This document shows, one piece after another, positions 54,516 to 63,332 of a stretch of 64,000 nt of DNA. The notes beneath the pieces were generated by a model. It was not told the origin of the DNA. It did no database searches and worked only from the letters and a program-made list of their open reading frames with translations. Each line of letters begins with the position of its first letter. Position 1 is the first letter of the stretch. Location of the stretch: assembly GCA_046331095.1 (NCBI GenBank), contig JAXLRM010000003.1:1116001-1180000 (forward strand), given 5' to 3'. The DNA comes from JAIBAC01 sp046331095 (lineage in GTDB: Bacteria; Actinomycetota; Acidimicrobiia; UBA2766). A program made the position numbers and the translations under genes.

Positions 54516-55547
54516 ATGCGACTCGGCATCAACTGCGGCTACTGGGGCGCCCAAGCCGGGTCCTTCGTCGGCATCGTCCAGGAGGCCGACCGCCTCGGCT
54601 TCCACTCGTGCTGGACGGCGGAGGCATACGGTTCCGACGCCGTGACAGTCCTGACCTGGATCGCGGCGCAGACCGAGAACATCAAGGTCGGCACCGCGAT
54701 CATGCAGATGCCCGCGCGAACACCGGCGATGACCGCGATGACGGCCGCGACGCTCGACGCTCTCAGCGGCGGGCGCATGCTGCTCGGCCTCGGCCTGTCC
54801 GGCCCCCAGGTCGTCGAGGGCTGGCACGGCCAGCCCTACGGCAAGCCCCTCGCGAAGACGCGCGAGTACGTCGAGATCGTGCGTGAGATCCTGCGCCGCG
54901 AGGCGCCGCTCGAGCACCACGGCAGCCACTACGACATCCCCTACAGCGGCGCGGACGCAACCGGCCTCGGCAAGCCGCTGAAGCTGATCAGCCACCCCTT
55001 GCGCGCCGACATCCCGATCTACCTCGCCTCGCTGGGTCCCAAGAACATCACGCTGACAGCGGAGATCGCCGACGGCTGGCTGCCGGTGATCTTCAGCCCG
55101 TACAAGACCGAGGTGTTCGACGAACACGTCCGGACGGGCTTCACGCGTGCCGGCGGGTCCAAGTCGTACGCCGACTTCGACATCGCCCCGACCGTGCCCG
55201 TCGTGCTCGGCGACGACGTCGAAGCATGCCGCAACATGTGCAAGCCGATGCTCGCCCTCTACGTCGGCGGGATGGGCGCACGCGGGCGCAACTTCTACAA
55301 CGACCTCGCGTGCCGATACGGCTACGAAGCTGCCGCCAAGGAGATCCAGGACCTCTACCTCGACGGCAGGAAGAAGGAGGCGATCGCGGCCGTTCCCGAC
55401 GCGCTCGTCGACGAGACCTCGTTGTGCGGACCGGCCGCGCGCATCGCCGACCGCCTCGAGGCGTGGAAGGCCTCCCCTGTCACGACGCTGATCTGCGGTT
55501 CCCCCGACCCCCGGTCGCTGCGCCTGCTCGCCGAGCTTTGTCTGTGA
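54516..55547 (+). CDS. LLM-class F420-dependent oxidoreductase (second paralogue)
   Basis: 343 residues from ATG 54516 (GGGAGG nine bases upstream). It is the paralogue of the 13945 gene: MRLGINCGYWGAQAG, CWTAEAYGSDAVTVL, GGRMLLGLGLSGPQVVEGW and YLASLGPKNITLTAEIADGW. F420-dependent hydride transfer is expected; the substrate is unknown. It is the first gene of a coupled operon: its TGA overlaps the GTG of the lipoprotein gene, which is followed four bases later by an MFS gene. This makes transport or binding of its substrate a reasonable guess. Confidence 0.9.
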   Translation: MRLGINCGYWGAQAGSFVGIVQEADRLGFHSCWTAEAYGSDAVTVLTWIAAQTENIKVGTAIMQMPARTPAMTAMTAATLDALSGGRMLLGLGLSGPQVVEGWHGQPYGKPLAKTREYVEIVREILRREAPLEHHGSHYDIPYSGADATGLGKPLKLISHPLRADIPIYLASLGPKNITLTAEIADGWLPVIFSPYKTEVFDEHVRTGFTRAGGSKSYADFDIAPTVPVVLGDDVEACRNMCKPMLALYVGGMGARGRNFYNDLACRYGYEAAAKEIQDLYLDGRKKEAIAAVPDALVDETSLCGPAARIADRLEAWKASPVTTLICGSPDPRSLRLLAELCL

Positions 55548-56905
55548 ACTGCGCGCGGCGCGTCCTCGTCCGGACCGCGCGAACCACGCACCTGCCCAGG
55601 CGCACGTCTCTCGCGCTCGTCGTCGCGGTGACCGCGATAGCGACTGCCTGCTCGTCGTCGCCGCCACCGGAGGAGGCCGCGACCGCGCCACCACAGCCAC
55701 ACGGGCCGATCACCGACCCCGCGGAGCTCGAGTGGCATCGCAGCGCGCCCGACCCGGCGGTGTGGGGTGCCGACGCCTCGACGATGGTCTTCGGGAGCAC
55801 AGTCGGCGCCGACGGGACGCTCGTCGCCGTCGGCGTCGACCGGCGTGCGTCGCCGTCGGTGGCCGCGGTGTTCACGAGCCGTGACGGCATCGACTACAGC
55901 CGCGTCGACCCCCGCGACGTCCACACGTCGACGGCGACGCTGTCTGCGGAGACGGCCATGCGCGGCGTCGTCGCGACTCCGGCGGGACTGGTCGCGGTCG
56001 GCTTCGAGTTCGCGCCCGCGGGTGCGCAGGTGCCGGCGACGACCGATGCCGCGGGCGCTGGGATCGGTGCGACGACCGCAGCCGTGTGGCGGTCTGCGGA
56101 TGCTCGTACCTGGGACCGGGCCGCCACGGTGCCCGCGGACGCCCTCGCAGGTGCCCTCATGACACGCATCGTCGCGTTGCCCGTGGGCGGATTCCTCGCG
56201 CTCGGCGAGGAGCCCACGACGGGAGCCGGCATCGCGTGGACGAGCCCCGACGCGGCCACGTGGCAGCGGATCGATCCCGGCTCGGGCCTCGACGCGCCGG
56301 GCCGTGTCTCGTTCCAGACCGCGTCTGCGACCTCACAGGGCATCCTCGTCGCCGGCTCGTACCGCGTGGGTGACTCGCGCAGGGCCGCCGTCTGGCGCAG
56401 CAACGACGCGGTCACGTGGCAGCGGGTCGAGTCACCCGCGTTCGCGACGTCCCAGGCTCAGGAGATCTCCGCGCTCGCAATGCTCCGTGGGACGATCGTC
56501 GCCGGCGGCGCGTCGATCGAGAACGGCACGGACGCCGCCGCGATCTGGACGTCACCCGACGGGATCGCATGGGATCGCGTGACCCACGACGAGGACGTCT
56601 TCGGCGGCGCCGGCAGCGACGCCGTCACGGTCCTGCTTCCCGCCGGTGACGGCATCCTCGCACTGGGCCGCTCGTCGCCGGGCAAGCTCGACGCCGACGC
56701 CGCCGTGTGGACGAGCAAGGACGCGCGGAACTGGCGTCGCGAGCCGGCGCCCACCGAGACATTCGGCGGAGCCAACACCGAGGAGTTCCTCACCGCGGCC
56801 ATCGTCGCGGACCGGGTTGCCGCGACGGGGCGCTCGAAGCGGGCGGACCGTGACACGCTCCGTTACGTCGACACCGAGCTCCTGCTCTGGTTCGCTCAGG
56901 AGTAG
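55544..56905 (+). CDS. Lipoprotein with Asp-box (BNR-type) repeats, predicted beta-propeller
   Basis: 453 residues from GTG 55544, overlapping the LLM stop (GTGA). A signal peptide (LALVVAVTAIATACSSSP) ends in a lipobox-like cysteine, so it should be tethered outside the membrane. The body contains about five or six copies of an xWxSxDxxxWxRV repeat (AVWRSADARTWDRA, IAWTSPDAATWQRI, AVWRSNDAVTWQRV, AIWTSPDGIAWDRV, AVWTSKDARNWRRE). These are Asp-box-like turns typical of six-bladed beta-propellers such as sialidases and sensors. No catalytic set is evident, so binding seems likelier than catalysis. Confidence 0.82.
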   Translation: MNCARRVLVRTARTTHLPRRTSLALVVAVTAIATACSSSPPPEEAATAPPQPHGPITDPAELEWHRSAPDPAVWGADASTMVFGSTVGADGTLVAVGVDRRASPSVAAVFTSRDGIDYSRVDPRDVHTSTATLSAETAMRGVVATPAGLVAVGFEFAPAGAQVPATTDAAGAGIGATTAAVWRSADARTWDRAATVPADALAGALMTRIVALPVGGFLALGEEPTTGAGIAWTSPDAATWQRIDPGSGLDAPGRVSFQTASATSQGILVAGSYRVGDSRRAAVWRSNDAVTWQRVESPAFATSQAQEISALAMLRGTIVAGGASIENGTDAAAIWTSPDGIAWDRVTHDEDVFGGAGSDAVTVLLPAGDGILALGRSSPGKLDADAAVWTSKDARNWRREPAPTETFGGANTEEFLTAAIVADRVAATGRSKRADRDTLRYVDTELLLWFAQE

Positions 56906-56909
56906 CGAC

Positions 56910-58283
56910 GTGAGGTTCCGCGCCGGCGCTTACGCCCGCTTGCACGAGGCCCTCGCAAACCCTGCACGCGTGACAGGCGTCGAGATCTCCGGTCTCTGCT
57001 CCGACGCCGCCAACCTGGAGTGGGTCACGACCTACGACGTCGTCGGCCCCGTGGCTTGCAGCGCCCGCGACGCTGCCGGCACCGCTGTCGTCGAGACCAC
57101 CGGCGGCACACGCCTCCCGTACTTCGGATGGATCCTGGCACCGCTCGTGCGCCACGTCGTGCGCGACGGCCTGCGCCGGGTCGCCCGCGGGCGCGCGTCG
57201 CAGCCGTGGTGGGCACCACCGGTGCGGATCGGCCCACCGCGGGCCGCCCTGTACGCGACCCTGTGCGCCACGATCGCTCTGGGCACCTACTGCGGAGCCC
57301 TGCTCGGACAGTCCGGCGCCTACGTCGCGTCGAGTTTCGGCGCCGGGACGGAGACGCTCTCGATCGCGCTCGCGATCTCACGCGTCGGCAGCATCGTGGC
57401 GCTGTTCGGCTCCGTCCTCGCCGACCGCCGCGGGAGGCGTCGGGTGCTCGTCGTCGCGGTGGGCGGAACGTGCGTGGCGACACTGGCGTCCGCGATCGCC
57501 CCCACGTTCGTCGCCTTCACCATCGCGCAACTCCTCGCGCGTGGCTTCGTGAACCTCACCCTCGGGATCGCCGGTGTCTGCCTCGTCGAGGAGGCACCCG
57601 AGGGCGGGCGCGCCTACCTGCTCAGCCTCGCCGCGATCGCGGGCGGCGCCGGCTTCGCACTCGGTGCGATCCTGCTCGTGGTCGCCGACACGGCTCCGTG
57701 GGCCTGGCGCCTCCTCTTCGCCGTGGGCGGTGCCGGCATCCTCTTGCTGCCCGGGTTCGCCGCGCGCCTGACCGAATCGGCCCGCTTCGCCGCGCTCGCC
57801 TCACGCGGGGCTGCTACCGGCCGCGTCCGCGAGCTCGTCGATCGCACCTACGGGCGCCGCTTCGGCCTGTTCGTGGCGACGGCGTTCCTGACCAACGCGT
57901 TCGTGGCCGCGTCGAGTCAACTGACCAACCCGTTCCTGCACGACGAGCGCGGCTACTCGGCTCTCGGGATCCTCGCACTCCGCGCGGTCGCCCAAGGTCC
58001 GCTCGCGGTGGTCGCGGTCTGGGTCGGAGGCCGCCTCGCCGAGACCTCCGGACGGCGCCCGCTCGTGATCTGGGGGACGTTCTGTGCCACGGTCCTGGAG
58101 GCGCTCTTCTTCCTCGCCGGAGGACCTCTCATGTGGCTGAGCCTGTTCGGCGCGTCCGTCGCGGGCGCGCTGGCGGCACCGGCGTTCGGGGCGATGGGCG
58201 GCGAGCTCTTCCCGACCGAGGTGCGGGCACCGCGAACGCCGGTGTCCTCGTCGGCGGCGTCCTCGGCGGCGTCGTGGGACTAG
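56910..58283 (+). CDS. MFS transporter with an N-terminal extra domain, C-terminus disrupted
   Basis: 457 residues as read, from GTG 56910 (CAGGAG upstream). The first about 100 residues look like a small soluble domain (SGLCSDAANLEWVTTYDVVG), then an MFS fold begins: about ten helices, the loop SVLADRRGRRRVLV between helices 2 and 3 and the second-half ETSGRRPLVI. The frame ends at 58283 after a low-complexity SSSAASSAAS tail. The natural C-terminus (…PFLPEGAGRDLDDL) is in other frames, so two single-base deletions near 58228 and 58295 are suspected. Third gene of the LLM-lipoprotein operon. Substrate unknown. Confidence 0.82.
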   Translation: MRFRAGAYARLHEALANPARVTGVEISGLCSDAANLEWVTTYDVVGPVACSARDAAGTAVVETTGGTRLPYFGWILAPLVRHVVRDGLRRVARGRASQPWWAPPVRIGPPRAALYATLCATIALGTYCGALLGQSGAYVASSFGAGTETLSIALAISRVGSIVALFGSVLADRRGRRRVLVVAVGGTCVATLASAIAPTFVAFTIAQLLARGFVNLTLGIAGVCLVEEAPEGGRAYLLSLAAIAGGAGFALGAILLVVADTAPWAWRLLFAVGGAGILLLPGFAARLTESARFAALASRGAATGRVRELVDRTYGRRFGLFVATAFLTNAFVAASSQLTNPFLHDERGYSALGILALRAVAQGPLAVVAVWVGGRLAETSGRRPLVIWGTFCATVLEALFFLAGGPLMWLSLFGASVAGALAAPAFGAMGGELFPTEVRAPRTPVSSSAASSAASWD

Positions 58284-58434
58284 CGGTCACGGGCTGGTTG
58301 TCGACGTCGATCTCCTCGGCGCCGCGCTCGCCGTGGTCGCCGTGCCCGCGGCACTCGCCGCCGTGGTCCTCGTGCCGTTCCTGCCCGAGGGGGCCGGCCG
58401 TGACCTCGACGACTTGTCGCCGCCTGAGGTGTGA
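58220..58434 (+). pseudogene. Frameshifted C-terminal remnant of the MFS transporter
   Basis: After 58228 the expected continuation reads ATANAGVLVGGVLGGVVGLAVTG in frame 2 of three, then LVVDVDLLGAALAVVAV and LPEGAGRDLDDLSPPEV, ending TGA 58432-58434, in frame 3. Each jump needs one missing base. Together they restore the last two helices and a normal MFS end. Either two sequencing or assembly errors in GC-rich runs, or real mutations in the gene. Confidence 0.65.
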
Positions 58435-58446
58435 CCGCGGGGCCGG

Positions 58447-59916
58447 TTACCTCAGGAGGTCCTCGACGGCATCCGCGTAGTGGCTCTCCCAGCGGGTGCG
58501 ATCGGCGCGAGCCGGGAGGTCGGCGAATCCGCGTGCGGCGAGACGCCTGGCGGACTCGTCGAGCCCGACGCGCGTGCAGGTGAGCGCCCCCCGCAAGGCG
58601 ACCACGGCCGTGGGGCGCAGGGTCGACGAGCGTGCGAACTCGTCGAGGGTCGCCTCGAACGCCTCGACCGAGTCCGTGCCGGGCTTCTCGAGTATCAGGA
58701 CGCGTGCGTGGAGGGTGCGAACGTCGACGGCGGTGAGCCTGGCCATGCGGCCGGCGAGATCCGCCAGCTCGGGCGCCACCTCGCGGGCGAGGTGCGGGTA
58801 GCCCTCGTCGGCCAGCAGTCCGGCGAGGTAGTTCCTGATCCCGATCATGAGGACGGTGCTGCCGTGCACACCGGTGCCCACCTGGCGCAGCCGCGCCCCG
58901 AGCTCGGCCGGTTCCTGGATGTGCTCGACGATGTCGACGGCGAGGCCGACCGCGTCGCGCATCGCTTCCAGGTAGGCAGGCCGCGGCCTCGAGTCCGCGT
59001 CGAACGCTGCGAGCGCGGCGTGGACCACGTCGAACTCCCATGCCAGCGCACCGATCCAGGCCAGGATCACCGTGTAGTCGCCGACGCGGTCGCTCTCGAG
59101 GGCGCTCGCCTCGTGGACGACCCGCTCGGTGAGCACGATCTGCTCGATTGCAGACTCGCGCTTGACCATCGCACGCACGAACGAACACAGTGCCCGCGTG
59201 CCGAGGACCTCGTCGGTGCTCCCCGCGGCTTCGAACACCGCGATCGTCTCGGCCATCGCCGCGTCCGCCGAAACGGCCTCGTTGCCGCCGGAGAGGTAGA
59301 AGCCGCCGATCGCGAGGATGCGCTGCAGCTTGGCGCGGCCCAACAGCGCGAACGGCCGCAGATCGCCGCGGTCGACGGCACCGAGCGCGGACGACGCGAT
59401 CGTGAACGCCGACAGATCGCCCCACGACAGGTGGTGCTCGGCGATCAGGGCTGTCACCCAGAGCTTCCAGTCGTCGCGGGCGGCATCGTCGACGTCGCGG
59501 GCGAGGGCCTCGAGCTCGTACGCGTGCACGTCCCAGCACCGCACACCAACCTCGGCCTCCAGGAGGCGCAACAGCAGCGGCAGGCGCTCGCGTGTCTGCA
59601 GGGCCCCGGCGAGGCCGGCTATCCGCCCTCGCGCCACGAGCAGGCTCAACACCTCCTCGACGATCTCGAGCGTGGACGAATCGGACGCGAGGGTTACGAG
59701 GAGGTCGGCGAGCGCGCCCCAACGGTTTCGGGCGACCATCTCCTCGAGACCGCGCCAGGTGCGACGCGTACCCTCCGGCGATCCGTCGGCATGTGATCCT
59801 GGGATCGGTGCATTCGGCGCCGCGGGTTCCGATCGCGGGCGCCCGAGCGATGCACCCCCACCGTCGCGGTCCACCCGAGCCTCCTGGTCCGAGAAGCGGC
59901 CGTTCGCGCACTTCAA
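58447..59916 (-). CDS. Helical-repeat (TPR-like) protein of unknown function
   Basis: 489 residues if the TTG at 59916 is used; starts at about 59874 (GTG) or 59739 (ATG) are also possible, and the first 55 residues are Pro/Gly/Arg-rich. From about residue 58 the protein is all alpha-helical (EEMVARNRWGALADLL; LAWIGALAWEFDVVHAALAAF), resembling the TPR-like repeats that follow the ATPase in MalT/LuxR regulators, but with no ATPase and no DNA-binding domain. It could be a scaffold. A 17-base palindrome (59906-59922) covers the TTG start, suggesting the true start is downstream and the palindrome is an operator. Confidence 0.6.
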   Translation of the reverse strand: MKCANGRFSDQEARVDRDGGGASLGRPRSEPAAPNAPIPGSHADGSPEGTRRTWRGLEEMVARNRWGALADLLVTLASDSSTLEIVEEVLSLLVARGRIAGLAGALQTRERLPLLLRLLEAEVGVRCWDVHAYELEALARDVDDAARDDWKLWVTALIAEHHLSWGDLSAFTIASSALGAVDRGDLRPFALLGRAKLQRILAIGGFYLSGGNEAVSADAAMAETIAVFEAAGSTDEVLGTRALCSFVRAMVKRESAIEQIVLTERVVHEASALESDRVGDYTVILAWIGALAWEFDVVHAALAAFDADSRPRPAYLEAMRDAVGLAVDIVEHIQEPAELGARLRQVGTGVHGSTVLMIGIRNYLAGLLADEGYPHLAREVAPELADLAGRMARLTAVDVRTLHARVLILEKPGTDSVEAFEATLDEFARSSTLRPTAVVALRGALTCTRVGLDESARRLAARGFADLPARADRTRWESHYADAVEDLLR

Positions 59917-59922
59917 GTGCGC
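59906..59922. promoter_or_regulatory. 17-bp perfect palindrome (possible operator)
   Basis: GCGCACTT-c-AAGTGCGC is a perfect 8-bp inverted repeat with a one-base centre, located at the 5' end of the helical-repeat gene. It fits a dimeric regulator's binding site. No regulator gene is next to it. Confidence 0.5.
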
Positions 59923-60009
59923 TCAGGGTAACAGCGAGGCCGCCCGACCGGACCGGCGGTACCTCTTTCGGGGACCGGCGCCGTCGCCGCGCGGACCGTT
60001 CCCATCGCC

Positions 60010-60597
60010 TCAGGGGGCGGCGGTGGTGGCCACGAGACATGCCGGCAGCGAGTCGGTCGCGCCGCTCGGATAGGTGGTCGTGCCGTCGGGACCGTAGACC
60101 TTCACGAACTTGACGACGCCGAACTGCTTGAGGGTGTCGGTGATCTCGGTCCCGATCGAGACGCGCGAGCCGTGTGCGTCGCAGCCACCGACGAGCCTCA
60201 GCGACGCGACTCCGCCCACCACACGCAGGTCGGTCACGCCCGTCGCGCCGGAGGACTCGAAACGAAGTCCCTTGGAACTCTCGTCGCGGCGCGGCCCGTC
60301 GAAGAGCGCCTCCAAGGCGGTCAGTCCGGCCTCGTCGCTGTGCACCTCGCGGACGGCGGGCCGCGTGTAGGGGGGCCGTCGCTGCTCGAGGTTGGGGTCG
60401 TAGGCGAAGAAGACCTTGACCGGCGTCGTCTGCACGCCTTCGACCCAGGTCACCGCGGGTGCGTTCGGCGCCGCGCTGACCAGCTTCACCTGCGGCTGCA
60501 CCTGTGGCTGACCGGAGTCGCCGGAGGTGCAGGCACCGGCCAGCACGGCCGCAACCAACGCGACGACGATCCCACCCTTGGTCATCATGTGGCTCAT
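60010..60597 (-). CDS. Lipoprotein with a GerMN domain
   Basis: 195 residues from ATG 60597 (60588 or 60585 are alternatives). A lipobox LAGACTS follows a hydrophobic helix (GIVVALVAAVLAGAC), so it is a lipoprotein. The rest resembles a GerMN domain: VKVFFAYDPNLE, TALEALFDGPRRDES, GLRFESSG, VVGGVASLRL and TDTLKQFGVVKFVKVYGPDG. In other bacteria GerMN domains occur in spore germination and in LpqB-like lipoproteins; here no spore genes are expected. Function unknown. Its neighbours are unrelated. Confidence 0.8.
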   Translation of the reverse strand: MSHMMTKGGIVVALVAAVLAGACTSGDSGQPQVQPQVKLVSAAPNAPAVTWVEGVQTTPVKVFFAYDPNLEQRRPPYTRPAVREVHSDEAGLTALEALFDGPRRDESSKGLRFESSGATGVTDLRVVGGVASLRLVGGCDAHGSRVSIGTEITDTLKQFGVVKFVKVYGPDGTTTYPSGATDSLPACLVATTAAP

Positions 60598-60752
60598 GGT
60601 GTCCGCCACGCCCTGACGTGTCCAGTCATCGCTTCCCGCCGGCTCCGTGGCCAGTTTCGCCGCGGGTCCGCCGATCGCCTCCATCCCACCGCCCGCGATC
60701 CCCACGGTGCCCCCGCCACCCCGCGGGACACCCGGCACGCATCTCGGCCGAC

Positions 60753-60788
60753 CTGACTCGAGGTGGAGCGCACGCGTAGCGTCGGTCG
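60753..60788 (+). promoter_or_regulatory. Leaderless promoter of the 60789 hydrolase
   Basis: CTGACT (60753-60758), 18 bases, TAGCGT (60777-60782), then six bases to ATG 60789. The spacing matches the 18174 promoter and predicts a leaderless transcript; no Shine-Dalgarno is present. Confidence 0.55.
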
Positions 60789-61658
60789 ATGCACTACATC
60801 GAGGCCACCGGCGGGGTACGCCTGGCAGCGGACTCCTGGGGTCCCGCCTCGGGTGCACCTGTGCTGCTACTCCACGGCGGCGGCCAGACGCGCCACGCCT
60901 GGGGTGGGACCGGCGAGGCTCTCGGTGCCGCAGGCTTCCGCGCCACGGCATTCGATGCCCGCGGCCACGGCGACAGCGACTGGGCGCCCGACGCCGACTA
61001 CCGCCTCGACCGCCTCGTCGCCGACCTGTTCGCCGTCGTCGCGACATGCGAGCGCCCCCCGGCCGTCGTCGGGGCGTCCGTCGGCGGGATCGCCGGCCTC
61101 CTGGCCGCGGGCGAGCATCCCGGCGGAGTGGATGCCGCGAACGACCCGGCAGGTCGTGGCCTCGCCGCCCTCGTGATGGTCGACGCCGCCGCCCGGCTCG
61201 AGGTCGAGGGCGCCGTGAGGATACGTGAGTTCATGACGGCCCAACCCGACGGCTTCGCCGACCTGGAGGCAGCCGCCGCGGCGATCGCCGCGTTCATGCC
61301 GCACCGTCCCCCGCCCACTGATCCGAGCGGTCTCGCCAAGAACCTGCGTCAGGACGCCGACGGCCGTTGGCGCTGGCACTGGGATCCCGCGCTGATGAAC
61401 GGACCCCACACGATGAGGGGAGCGCTCGACAGCGCCCGCCTCGAGGCCGCCGCGCGGCACGTGCGCATCCCGACCCTGCTCGTGCGGGGCAGGCTCTCCG
61501 ACGTCATCAGCGAAGCCGGCGCCCGCGAGTTCCGCGAACTCATCCCTCACGCCGAGTTCACCGACGTCTCCGACGCCGGCCACATGGTCGCCGGGGACCG
61601 CAACGACGTCTTCACCGCCGCCGTCGTCGACTTCCTCCGCCGCGTCCTCGCCCCGTAA
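60789..61658 (+). CDS. Alpha/beta hydrolase
   Basis: 289 residues. Fold and motifs: VLLLHGGGQTRHAW (oxyanion), DARGHGDSDW, nucleophile Ser97 in VVGASVGGIAGL, LLVRGRLSDVIS (acid region) and SDAGHMVAGD (His). The family includes esterases, peroxidases and epoxide hydrolases; GASVGG rather than GHSMGG is common in peroxidase-like members, but the reaction is not readable. Translation starts at ATG 60789, probably leaderless. It precedes the mce genes by 136 bases and need not be linked to them. Confidence 0.85.
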   Translation: MHYIEATGGVRLAADSWGPASGAPVLLLHGGGQTRHAWGGTGEALGAAGFRATAFDARGHGDSDWAPDADYRLDRLVADLFAVVATCERPPAVVGASVGGIAGLLAAGEHPGGVDAANDPAGRGLAALVMVDAAARLEVEGAVRIREFMTAQPDGFADLEAAAAAIAAFMPHRPPPTDPSGLAKNLRQDADGRWRWHWDPALMNGPHTMRGALDSARLEAAARHVRIPTLLVRGRLSDVISEAGAREFRELIPHAEFTDVSDAGHMVAGDRNDVFTAAVVDFLRRVLAP

Positions 61659-61794
61659 CGTGTCCGCTTCGGCAGGATCGCACCGCGACGCCGCCGAAGC
61701 TCACCGCTGATCCAGCAGTATCGAGGGTGGTCAGAGTCCGGTCGTGCAGCCGTCGCGCGCCTGCGCCGGACGTAGAAGGGGTGTGCAGCCGCGT

Positions 61795-62535
61795 ATGGGC
61801 ATGGTGGCGGCGGTCGGGAACTTCGTCCTCTTCGTGGGCGAGCTCTTCACTTCCCTGCGCATGGGGCGTCCGCGCTTTTCGGACTTCCTCGACAACTCCC
61901 TCGCGTGCCTGCGTCTCGGCTGGCGGCCCGTGGTCGCCGTCTGCGCTCCCTTCGGGATGGCGTTCGCGTTCAACTTCGACTCCTTGCTCGGCGTGATCGG
62001 CGCCCGCGCGTTCGCCGGGGGGGCCATCGCCCCGTCGGTGATCCGCCAGGCGGGACCGCTCGTAGCGGCCACGATCGTCTCCGCGGTCGTCGGCGCCGCC
62101 TTCTGCGCCGACATCGGCGCCCGCACGGTGCGCGACGAGATCGCCGGGATGGAGGTGATGGGCGTCAACCCCATCCCCCGCCTCGTCTTCCCGCGCGTCC
62201 TCGCCACGGCCGCCATGACCCCGGTCCTGTTCCTGTTCGCAACGGCGGCCGTGCTCATCGGCGGCTTCGTGCTGCTCGTGCTCTTCCGCAGTGCAAACGC
62301 GGGAATCTTCATCGACGGCATGCAGCGCCTCGTCAAGGTCGACGACATCGTGCTCGCGCTGGTGAAGTCGGCGATCCACGGCTTCACAGTCGGCGTCTGC
62401 GCGTGTTACTGGGGCCTGCGTGCCCAGGGTGGCCCCGCAGGAGTGGCGGTGGCGGTGCGCAAGGCGATCATCTCCAGCATCATCATCGTGTTCTGCGTGG
62501 ACTTCCTGATGACGACGATGTTCTACACAGCGTGA
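61795..62535 (+). CDS. yrbEA: MlaE/YrbE-family ABC permease (Mce system, first)
   Basis: 246 residues from ATG 61795 (GTG 61783 and 61744 are in-frame alternatives). Multi-pass membrane protein of the MlaE family: RPVVAVCAPFGMAFAF, APSVIRQAGPLVAATIVSAVVGAAFCADIGARTVRDEIAGMEVMG, where the EIAGMEVMG loop is the family signature, and IPRLVFPRVLATA. Together with YrbEB it forms the membrane channel of an Mce lipid importer driven by an MkL-like ATPase (not in the window). The genes downstream are in the classic yrbEA-yrbEB-mceA order. Confidence 0.9.
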   Translation: MGMVAAVGNFVLFVGELFTSLRMGRPRFSDFLDNSLACLRLGWRPVVAVCAPFGMAFAFNFDSLLGVIGARAFAGGAIAPSVIRQAGPLVAATIVSAVVGAAFCADIGARTVRDEIAGMEVMGVNPIPRLVFPRVLATAAMTPVLFLFATAAVLIGGFVLLVLFRSANAGIFIDGMQRLVKVDDIVLALVKSAIHGFTVGVCACYWGLRAQGGPAGVAVAVRKAIISSIIIVFCVDFLMTTMFYTA

Positions 62536-62546
62536 GGGGCTGACAC

Positions 62547-63332
62547 ATGGCACTCGTGTCGTTCCAGAGCCCCACCGGGCTCGTCGAGTCGACGGGCGGC
62601 GTCGCGCTCGACCTCGGTCGGGTGCTGCGCCACCCCGGCTTCCGCTACTGGCCGATCACCGTGAGGCTCGCCGCGCGGCTGGTGAAGGACGCCGGGCCGA
62701 TGGCCTGGCTCCTGTGCTTCTTCCAGGGCACCTTCGTCGTGATCCAGGCGGCGTCCATCCTCGGTGGCTTCGGTGTCGACCGTGGCCTTTCGGGGATCAT
62801 CGTCAGCTCCCTCGGGCTGCGCGAGCTCTGCCTCGTCATGGCGACCTCCGCGATCGGCGCGTCCGCCGGGGCCGGCTACGTGACCGAGCTCGGCGCGATG
62901 CGGGTCTCCGAGGAGATCGACGCCATCGAGGTCATGGGCCTGCACTCGTACCCCTACCTCGTCTCCACCCGCGTCGTCGCCGCGTTCCTCGCCGCGGTCC
63001 CGATCTTCGCGGGTGCCATCGCCGCCACCTTCGCGGGCGGCTTCTTGTCGGCCAACCTGCAGATAAACGGTCTCAACGTCGGCAGCTTCAACGACTTCTT
63101 CTGGGTCGGCGTCGCCCCGATCGACATCCTGTACGCGATGATCAAGGGCGTCGTCGCCACCGGGATCGTCACGCTCGTGTGCGCCTCGGGTGGCTACCGG
63201 GCCAAGGGCGGTCCGATCGGCGTCGGGATGGCGGTGGGCGAGTCGCTCAACCTCACGCTCGTCCTCGTGATGTTCGTCAACCTCTTCCTCTCGTACCTGT
63301 TCTGGGGCATCACGGACACGGTGAAGATCTGA
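62547..63332 (+). CDS. yrbEB: MlaE/YrbE-family ABC permease (Mce system, second)
   Basis: 261 residues from ATG 62547, 11 bases after yrbEA. MlaE family: ASILGGFGVDRGLSGIIVSSLG, REL-CLVMATSAIGASAGAGY, and the signature EEIDAIEVMGLHSYPYLVSTRVVA. It pairs with YrbEA. Its stop overlaps the ATG of the first mce gene (TGATG), so the genes are translationally coupled. Confidence 0.9.
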   Translation: MALVSFQSPTGLVESTGGVALDLGRVLRHPGFRYWPITVRLAARLVKDAGPMAWLLCFFQGTFVVIQAASILGGFGVDRGLSGIIVSSLGLRELCLVMATSAIGASAGAGYVTELGAMRVSEEIDAIEVMGLHSYPYLVSTRVVAAFLAAVPIFAGAIAATFAGGFLSANLQINGLNVGSFNDFFWVGVAPIDILYAMIKGVVATGIVTLVCASGGYRAKGGPIGVGMAVGESLNLTLVLVMFVNLFLSYLFWGITDTVKI

